Source of the DNA: Allokutzneria oryzae
GTDB taxonomy: Bacteria > Actinomycetota > Actinomycetes > Mycobacteriales > Pseudonocardiaceae
Reading direction: 5' to 3'
DNA length: 64,000 nucleotides
NCBI RefSeq assembly: GCF_042429765.1
Contig: NZ_JBHLZU010000009.1
Location: forward strand, 314,206-378,205
The position numbers and the translations under genes are program-made. The notes beneath the pieces are model-generated. The model was not told the DNA's origin. It did not search any database and worked only from the letters and a program-made list of their open reading frames with translations. This document shows positions 57,718 to 64,000 of the stretch, in pieces. The first letter of the stretch is position 1; each line of letters opens with the position of its first letter.

Positions 57718-57766
57718 GCGGCGCTCCACTTCGTTCGCAGCGCTAAGTAGTTGCCGCAAAGTAGAC

Positions 57767-57786
57767 TGCGAACTCGATTTTTCGCA
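57767..57786. promoter_or_regulatory. TGCGAA-N8-TTCGCA palindrome in the MFS/RpiR divergent region
   Basis: TGCGAA (57767-57772) and TTCGCA (57781-57786) form an inverted repeat; another TTCGCA lies at 57734-57739. It is the likely binding site of the RpiR-type regulator, placed to control both directions. Confidence 0.55.
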
Positions 57787-57821
57787 ATGTTCGTTGCAGA
57801 CTGTTTACGCGACCAACGGGG

Positions 57822-58691
57822 GTGCGGGTGAACGAGGACAGCTTCGAGGCCTGGCTGCGCGGGCTGGTCCCGCCGACCGGACTGTCGGCCAAGTCCACGG
57901 CCGTGCTCAACGTGCTGATCAGCCAGCCCCGCAGGGCCTCCTTCGGCTCCACCGCCGACATCGCCGAGCTGGCCGGGGTGAACGTGGCGACGGTGACCCG
58001 CACCGCCCAGGCACTCGCCTTCGCGGGCTGGCCCGCGCTGCAGCAACAGCTCCGCGCCCGCTACCTCTCCGCCCTCACCGCCCCCGAGGTGGCTGCCGAG
58101 CACGGCGAGAGCTCCGAAGCCCCCTGCCTGGCCTCACTGCGCCGCGACGCGGAGGGCCTCGCCGTCTCCCGCCGCCTGCCCCCCGAGGCGTTCGAGGAGA
58201 TCGCCGCCTCGATCGCGGGCGCCCGCAACACCCTCGTCGTCGCGGCGGGCAGCTACGCCGCGGTCGGAGTGGCACTGGCGCACAACATCGGCCTCGCCGG
58301 CTACCCGGCCACCCTGCTCACCAACGTCACCGAGCTGGCCAACGCGGCGGCCCGCGTCACCGCAGACGACGTCCTGATCGCGATCAGCTTCTGGCGCCTC
58401 TACGAGAGCACCGTCCGAGCCGCCCAGCTGGCCCGTGACCGGGGCGCGACGGTCTACGCGCTCAGCGACGCGGCCAGCCCGGCACTGGCGGAGGCGGCCA
58501 GCCGCGTGGTCCTCGTCCCGGCCGAGGGCGTGGCGTTCTTCCCCTCCCTCACGGCGGGAACGGCGGTGGCCAACGCGATCGTCGCCCAGCTCGCGGCGAT
58601 CAACCCGTCCCACACCCGGGCCGCCGTCCAAGCGGCGGAGGACCAGTGGGCCAACTTCACCCTCCTCCACCGCTCCCCCCGCCACCCCTGA
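57822..58691 (+). CDS. MurR/RpiR-family transcriptional regulator
   Basis: The 289-residue regulator has an N-terminal RpiR helix-turn-helix (about 20-80: STADIAELAGVNVATVTRTAQALAFAGWPALQQQL) and a C-terminal SIS domain (110-260: NTLVVAAGSYAAVGVALAHNIGLAGYPATLL, ISFWRLYESTVRAAQLARDRGATVYALSD) that usually binds phosphosugars or similar metabolites. It starts with GTG 57822 (GTG 57828 possible). Divergent from the MFS-GAF-amidohydrolase operon, it is its probable regulator. The C-terminus runs into a C-rich stretch just before palindrome B4. Confidence 0.9.
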   Translation: MRVNEDSFEAWLRGLVPPTGLSAKSTAVLNVLISQPRRASFGSTADIAELAGVNVATVTRTAQALAFAGWPALQQQLRARYLSALTAPEVAAEHGESSEAPCLASLRRDAEGLAVSRRLPPEAFEEIAASIAGARNTLVVAAGSYAAVGVALAHNIGLAGYPATLLTNVTELANAAARVTADDVLIAISFWRLYESTVRAAQLARDRGATVYALSDAASPALAEAASRVVLVPAEGVAFFPSLTAGTAVANAIVAQLAAINPSHTRAAVQAAEDQWANFTLLHRSPRHP

Positions 58692-58701
58692 CCCCCACCC
58701 G

Positions 58702-58763
58702 CCATTCGCGGGCTTATGGACCTCTCGGAGCCCCTCCGCACGTCCATAAGCCCGCGAATGGCC
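58702..58763. repeat. B-family palindromic element, copy B4 (62 nt)
   Basis: 21-bp perfect arms (58702-58722, 58743-58763) around a 20-nt loop. It sits between two converging genes, ten bases after the RpiR stop and three bases from the PucR stop, so it could terminate both. Confidence 0.92.
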
Positions 58764-58766
58764 GAG

Positions 58767-60407
58767 TCAGCGCTGCTCGACGTGGAGTTGGAGGGCGGTC
58801 ACCAGGCGCTGACGCGGGTCGGCCAGGTCGATGCCGGTGAGCTCCACCGCCCGGCGCACGCGGTAGCGCAGCGTGTTGGGGTGGATGTGCATCTCCGCCG
58901 CCGCCCCCGCCACGTCGCCGAACGCGTCGAGGTACGCGCGCAGGCTCTCGGCGAACCGGCTGCCGTGCTCCGCGTCGTGGTTGATCAACGTGCGGAGCCG
59001 GGGGTCGCGGATGCCGGGACGCTCGGCCACCACTTCGACCAGCTCGCCGAACAGGACCTCCGAGCGCAGCTCCTCCAGCGTCGCCACCTCGATCTCCGGG
59101 TGCTGCGCCGCCGCGGTCAGCACGCGTTCGGCCACCCGGCGGGACTCGGCGATGTGGTGCTGGTCCTCGGCCACCGCGCCGATCGCCGCCTGCACCGGAC
59201 CCCGGCGCCGGGCCGCCGAGACGATCTCCTTCGTCAGGGTCAGCACCGTCTCGCGGGCGCCGGAGGACGGCAGCTCCGGCAGCAGCGCGTAGATCCGCCC
59301 GGCGCTCGGCGCGACCAGCGCGGCCCTGCGGTAGGCAGCGGCGTGCACGGAGATCAGGCTCGTCAGCTCCGTCAGCCGCAGCTCCCGCTCGGCGCCGCGC
59401 GCCGCGAAGATCACCACAGCCGACGGGCGGCGCAGGTCGGCCCCGACCTGTTCGCCCACGGTCGCCGGATCGACCCGGCCGTCGAGCAGCCCGCGCAGCA
59501 GGTTCGCGCGCAGCCGCACCTCGGCGGAGGACTCGCTGCGCTGGCGGATCAGGTGCAGCGCCGCCACCCGGGCCGCGCCGACCAGCGCCTGGTCCGCGCC
59601 CGCGGAGAACTCCCTGCCGGACTGCTGCACCCAGATCGTGCCCAGGTACTGGGCACCCGCGTGGATGCCCACCGCCAACCGCCGCCGAATCCCCAGGTCC
59701 ACCCGCTCGTCCAGGTGCACCACGTCCTCGCCGGAGCGCAGCCGCTGGTAGACACCCCACCCGCGCAGCATCGACAAGTAGGACTCCGGCCCCTGACGGC
59801 CCAGGATCGACAGGCGCCGCAGCTCGTCGACCTCGTCGTCGGAGCGCGAGTACGCCAGCACCCGGTACGCCGGGTCCTCGATGCTGACGATGCCGCCGGT
59901 CAGCTGCGCGATCGTCTGCGCCAGCCCGAACAGGTCGCCGAGGACCTGACCGTCCCCTGTGGACGCCGCAACCCGCGCGCTGCTGACCACACCGCGCAGC
60001 AACGCCTCCAGCTGCTCCCACCGCGCTCCCGGCCGCACGCCGAGCAACGCGATCCCCGCCTCCTGCGCCGCGTCGCGCAACACCCCGGCCGCCGCGTCGT
60101 CAGGCTCGTCGATCTTGACCGCCACCGCGACCGCGCCCCGGCGGGCGGCGGAGCGCACCAACGGCACCGCCGCCCGGCCCCGCGCCCCGATCAGCAGGAC
60201 CAGGTCACCGGAGCGCACGCCCGGCTCGTCGTCCGGGTCGAGGATCACCACGTCCAGCACCTCGGCGTCGCGCGGCACGATCAGCGGCTCGATCAGCTCG
60301 TCGCCGAGGGTGAGCAGCAGCTGCCGGATCCCGGCGCCATGTCGAAGATCCGCTTGCGGGATCGAGGGGGGATGCCGCGGTCCCGACCTTGTGTCTTCGT
60401 CCGACAC
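58767..60407 (-). CDS. pruC: PucR-family regulator of proline catabolism
   Basis: The 546-residue regulator has a PucR N-terminal region (to about 160), a GGDEF-like middle part (FLALAQTIAQLTGG-type segment to 480) and the C-terminal PucR helix-turn-helix: LRAYLDAFGDVAGAAAEMHIHPNTLRYRVRRAVELTGIDL. It is divergent from pruA-pruB, the same layout as Rv1186c (PruC)-pruA-pruB of Mycobacterium tuberculosis, where the PucR protein activates the genes in response to proline. GTG 60407 has AAAGGAGG five bases upstream, stronger than any alternative. The gene name is assigned by context. Confidence 0.88.
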   Translation of the reverse strand: MSDEDTRSGPRHPPSIPQADLRHGAGIRQLLLTLGDELIEPLIVPRDAEVLDVVILDPDDEPGVRSGDLVLLIGARGRAAVPLVRSAARRGAVAVAVKIDEPDDAAAGVLRDAAQEAGIALLGVRPGARWEQLEALLRGVVSSARVAASTGDGQVLGDLFGLAQTIAQLTGGIVSIEDPAYRVLAYSRSDDEVDELRRLSILGRQGPESYLSMLRGWGVYQRLRSGEDVVHLDERVDLGIRRRLAVGIHAGAQYLGTIWVQQSGREFSAGADQALVGAARVAALHLIRQRSESSAEVRLRANLLRGLLDGRVDPATVGEQVGADLRRPSAVVIFAARGAERELRLTELTSLISVHAAAYRRAALVAPSAGRIYALLPELPSSGARETVLTLTKEIVSAARRRGPVQAAIGAVAEDQHHIAESRRVAERVLTAAAQHPEIEVATLEELRSEVLFGELVEVVAERPGIRDPRLRTLINHDAEHGSRFAESLRAYLDAFGDVAGAAAEMHIHPNTLRYRVRRAVELTGIDLADPRQRLVTALQLHVEQR

Positions 60408-60531
60408 ACCCACCTCCTTTGTCCGATCGAACAAACCTCAGGCGGGAACTCTAGCCAAACCGCCAGAAAACAGCAGGTCCGCGCGACCTAACGTGCGTGG
60501 CATCAGCGCCGATGACAGCAAGGGAGAGTTC

Positions 60532-62157
<1,626 letters not shown>

Positions 62158-62165
62158 GAGTCACC

Positions 62166-63095
62166 ATGCTGCGCTCCTCGTTGCTGTTCGCCTCGCGGTC
62201 CCCTGCCGCGCGGACTCTGGTGGAGACCACCCCGCTGACCAGGCCGGTGGTGGACCGCTTCGTGGCCGGTGCCGCGGTGGACGACGCCATCCGGATCACC
62301 CGCGAGCTCGTCGACAGCGGCCGCCTGGTCACGCTCGACCACCTCGGCGAGGACACGGTGCAGACCACCGACGCCGACGCCACGGTCGAGGCGTACCTGC
62401 GGCTGCTGCGGCTGCTTCAGGAGACGGGGCTGTCCGAGAACGCCGAGGTCTCGGTGAAGCTGTCGGCGGTCGGCCAGTCGCTGCCGAAGGGCGGGCACCG
62501 CATCGCGCTGGAGAACGCGCGCCGGATCTGTTCGGCGGCGGGCGTCGTCGGCACCACGGTCACCCTGGACATGGAGGACCACACCACGACCGACTCCACC
62601 TTGGACATCCTCGCTGAGCTGAGGATGGACTTCCCGTGGGTCGGCGCGGTGCTCCAGGCCTACCTCAAGCGCACCGAGGGCGACTGCCGCGACCTCGCGT
62701 CGGCAGGCTCCCGCGTGCGGTTGTGCAAGGGCGCCTACAAGGAGCCGGAGTCGGTGGCGTTCCAGGACAAGCACGAGGTCGACCTGTCCTACGTGCGCTG
62801 CCTGAAGGTGCTGATGAACGGCAGCGGCTACCCGATGGTGGCCTCGCACGACCCGCGCCTGATCGAGATCACCGGGGACCTGGCCGCCCGGGCCGGACGT
62901 AAGCCCGGCGAGTTCGAGTACCAGATGCTCTACGGCATCCGCCCCACCGAGCAGCTGCGCCTGGCCGAGGCGGGCCACCGCATGCGCGTCTACGTCCCCT
63001 ACGGCGACGAGTGGTACGGCTACTTCATGCGCAGGCTGGCCGAGCGTCCGGCCAACATCGCGTTCTTCCTGCGCTCCATGCTGTCCCGGGGGTAA
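62166..63095 (+). CDS. pruB: Proline dehydrogenase (monofunctional)
   Basis: The 309-residue FAD enzyme oxidises proline to 1-pyrroline-5-carboxylate at the membrane. It has the PutA-like TIM-barrel blocks SVKLSAVGQSLPKGG, VTLDMEDHTTTDSTLDIL, VGAVLQAYLKRTEGDCRDL, VRLCKGAYKEPESVAFQ, EYQMLYGIRPTEQLRLA and YVPYGDEWYGYFMRRLAERPAN. It is co-transcribed with pruA, which channels the product onward. ATAGGAG lies before ATG 62166. A hairpin follows the stop. Confidence 0.95.
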   Translation: MLRSSLLFASRSPAARTLVETTPLTRPVVDRFVAGAAVDDAIRITRELVDSGRLVTLDHLGEDTVQTTDADATVEAYLRLLRLLQETGLSENAEVSVKLSAVGQSLPKGGHRIALENARRICSAAGVVGTTVTLDMEDHTTTDSTLDILAELRMDFPWVGAVLQAYLKRTEGDCRDLASAGSRVRLCKGAYKEPESVAFQDKHEVDLSYVRCLKVLMNGSGYPMVASHDPRLIEITGDLAARAGRKPGEFEYQMLYGIRPTEQLRLAEAGHRMRVYVPYGDEWYGYFMRRLAERPANIAFFLRSMLSRG

Positions 63096-63112
63096 GTGAC
63101 GGGGAACGGAAC

Positions 63113-63143
63113 GGGCCCGCTGACGTGCTGTGGCGGGTCCTTT
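63113..63143 (+). terminator. Probable terminator of pruAB
   Basis: GGGCCCGC (63113-63120) pairs with GCGGGTCC (63133-63140) with one G-U pair, followed by TTT. Confidence 0.6.
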
Positions 63144-63161
63144 CCTTCACGGCTCAATTTC

Positions 63162-63222
63162 ATTCAACACTGAAGTCATCGTTGCAACGAAGTTCTGAGA
63201 TCATGCTCAGCGGTTGTTGAAT
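63162..63222. promoter_or_regulatory. Nested palindromes upstream of the TetR gene
   Basis: CGTTGCAACG (63180-63189) is a perfect 10-bp palindrome, and an outer pair ATTCAACA (63162-63169) / TGTTGAAT (63215-63222) flanks it. They lie 54-115 bases before the TetR start and are the likely operator region. Confidence 0.5.
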
Positions 63223-63275
63223 ACGCTCCGATACCCTGTCAGGCCCATCGCACCGCACCGGGAGGTTCAGCCGCC

Positions 63276-63878
63276 GTGACCAGGGATTCCGCCGCCGCCC
63301 CCGTACTGGGCCGTGCCCCGGTGGCCGAGCGGGCGGACGCGGCGCGCAACCGGAGGAAGATCTTGGATGCGGCTGGTCTGATCGTGCAGACCCGCGGCGC
63401 GGGCGGTCTGTCCATGGACGAGGTGGCCAGGGTGGCGCGGGTCGGCGTCGGCACCGTCTACCGCAGGTTCGGTGATCTCGCGGGACTGGCGCACGCCCTG
63501 CTGGAGGAGCACGAACGCCGGTTCCAGGAGGCGTTGACCTCGGGCCCGCCACCGCTGGGTCCGGGCGCGGCCCCGAAGGACCGGATCAAGGCGCTGTTAT
63601 CGACGCTGCTCGACCGCCTGGAGGAGCAGTCGGATCTGTTGCTGGTCGCGGAGACCTCCGCGCCGTACGCGCGGTTCACGTGCTCGACCTACCAGGCGCA
63701 TCACGCGCACCTGGTGGCGTTGATCCGCGAGACCGGTGCGGGCGTGGACCCGGAGTTCCTGGCCGATGCGTTGCTCGCGCCGTTGGCGACGAACCTCTAC
63801 CTGCATCAGCGGCGTGTCCGGGGCATGAGCGTCGACCGGATCCGCTCCGGTCTGAGCACGCTGCTCGCCACCCTGTGA
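63276..63878 (+). CDS. TetR-family transcriptional regulator
   Basis: The 200-residue protein has a helix-turn-helix at about 22-68 (RNRRKILDAAGLIVQTRGAGGLSMDEVARVARVGVGTVYRRFGDLAGL) and a TetR_C ligand domain with LDRLEEQSDLLLVAETSAPYARFTCSTYQAHHAHLVALI. GTG 63276 has GGGAGG ten bases upstream. It is single, between pruB and the 5S rRNA gene; nested palindromes in its promoter suggest autoregulation. Its target and ligand are unknown. Confidence 0.88.
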   Translation: MTRDSAAAPVLGRAPVAERADAARNRRKILDAAGLIVQTRGAGGLSMDEVARVARVGVGTVYRRFGDLAGLAHALLEEHERRFQEALTSGPPPLGPGAAPKDRIKALLSTLLDRLEEQSDLLLVAETSAPYARFTCSTYQAHHAHLVALIRETGAGVDPEFLADALLAPLATNLYLHQRRVRGMSVDRIRSGLSTLLATL

Positions 63879-63910
63879 CGTTTCTTCCGGCTTCTTTGTC
63901 CGGAAATAGC

Positions 63911-63942
63911 TTGAGGGGCCCCGGAAAACCGGGGCCCCTCAA
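63911..63942. terminator. Terminator between the TetR gene and the rRNA operon
   Basis: A perfect 14-bp stem (TTGAGGGGCCCCGG, 63911-63924, with 63929-63942) and AAAA loop. It follows the TetR stop and the 3' end of the 5S rRNA, so it probably stops the rRNA transcript. Confidence 0.9.
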
Positions 63943-63950
63943 GAATGATT

Positions 63951-64000
63951 GTTCGGCGGCGTCCTACTCTCCCACACCCTCACGAGTGCAGTACCATCGG
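63951..64000 (-). rRNA. rrf: 5S ribosomal RNA, 3' part (5' end outside window)
   Basis: The minus strand reads CCGATGGTACTGCACTCGTG, then AGGGTGTGGGAGAGTAGGAC and GCCGCCGAAC, the conserved 3' half of actinobacterial 5S rRNA. The 3' end near 63951 is set by comparison with known 5S rRNA ends. The rRNA operon must continue to the right of the window. Confidence 0.93.

Overview
The window is high-GC DNA (roughly 70% or more) with many GTG starts, TGA stops and strong AGGAGG ribosome sites. It carries RbpA, a SigR-type promoter, separate Ppm1 and Lnt genes, a SARP regulator, FMN/ferredoxin genes and many TetR regulators. This fits a filamentous actinomycete, most likely of the Pseudonocardiales; the family is inferred, not proven. 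No CRISPR array, tRNA gene or prophage was seen. The 3' end of a 5S rRNA gene lies at the right edge on the minus strand.

Layout. 1-2.2 kb: the tail of an acyltransferase-like gene, then a TetR regulator with a DUF4865 gene. 2.2-5.9 kb: a long regulatory stretch, rbpA behind a SigR-type promoter, then ppm1 and lnt (lipoprotein and glycolipid assembly) on the minus strand. 6-15.7 kb: a lipoprotein gene and a compact lanthipeptide operon on the minus strand. The operon runs lanthionine synthetase, prolyl-oligopeptidase-type protease, a 40-residue precursor peptide, and two half-ABC exporters; a response regulator and a convergent histidine kinase lie beside it. 17-22.6 kb: an accessory patch with an SDR oxidoreductase, IS5 and IS701 remnants, a CGNR regulator divergent from a VOC gene, a PNPOx-like protein with a ferredoxin, a small membrane protein and a short glycosyltransferase. 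22.6-26.8 kb: a cation/proton antiporter, a SARP/NB-ARC regulator and a small coiled-coil membrane protein.

27-33.2 kb: an acyl-CoA oxidase-like gene, a DszC/SfnB-like flavin enzyme with an internal 33-nt tandem repeat, and a methionine-salvage run (mtnA-like, mtnC, mtnB, mtnD) with overlapping stops and starts. 33.2-37.7 kb: a TetR/ABC-F pair sharing a clear operator, a two-subunit CoA transferase and a membrane-anchored protein. 37.9-45.7 kb: an OmpR-type two-component system, a small secreted Cys protein, and a surface-glycosylation set (GT39, GT2-GtrA, GT39). 45.8-54.4 kb: an MBL hydrolase, malate dehydrogenase, a Tat-exported GH95-like protein, a SodC-like lipoprotein, NudC with an Lrp regulator, and a FUSC-family membrane protein. 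54.6-58.7 kb: an MFS-GAF-amidohydrolase operon divergent from an RpiR regulator. 58.8-63.9 kb: the proline-catabolism locus (PucR regulator, pruA, pruB) and a TetR gene.

Three signals stand out beyond the gene list. (1) The lanthipeptide locus has an easily missed precursor gene (10157-10279) with a TCSWTCSWT core, a synthetase that keeps all three zinc ligands, and a dedicated protease. (2) Two families of interspersed palindromes are present: four ~62-nt B elements whose 20-nt arms are identical while the loops differ, each hugging a stop codon, and three 69-nt A elements. Several sit beside C-rich tracts. (3) An 11-bp palindrome, TCCACWGTGGA, occurs ten times, always inside genes and nearly always read as Ser-Thr-Val-Asp/Glu with the otherwise disfavoured ACA/ACT threonine codons.
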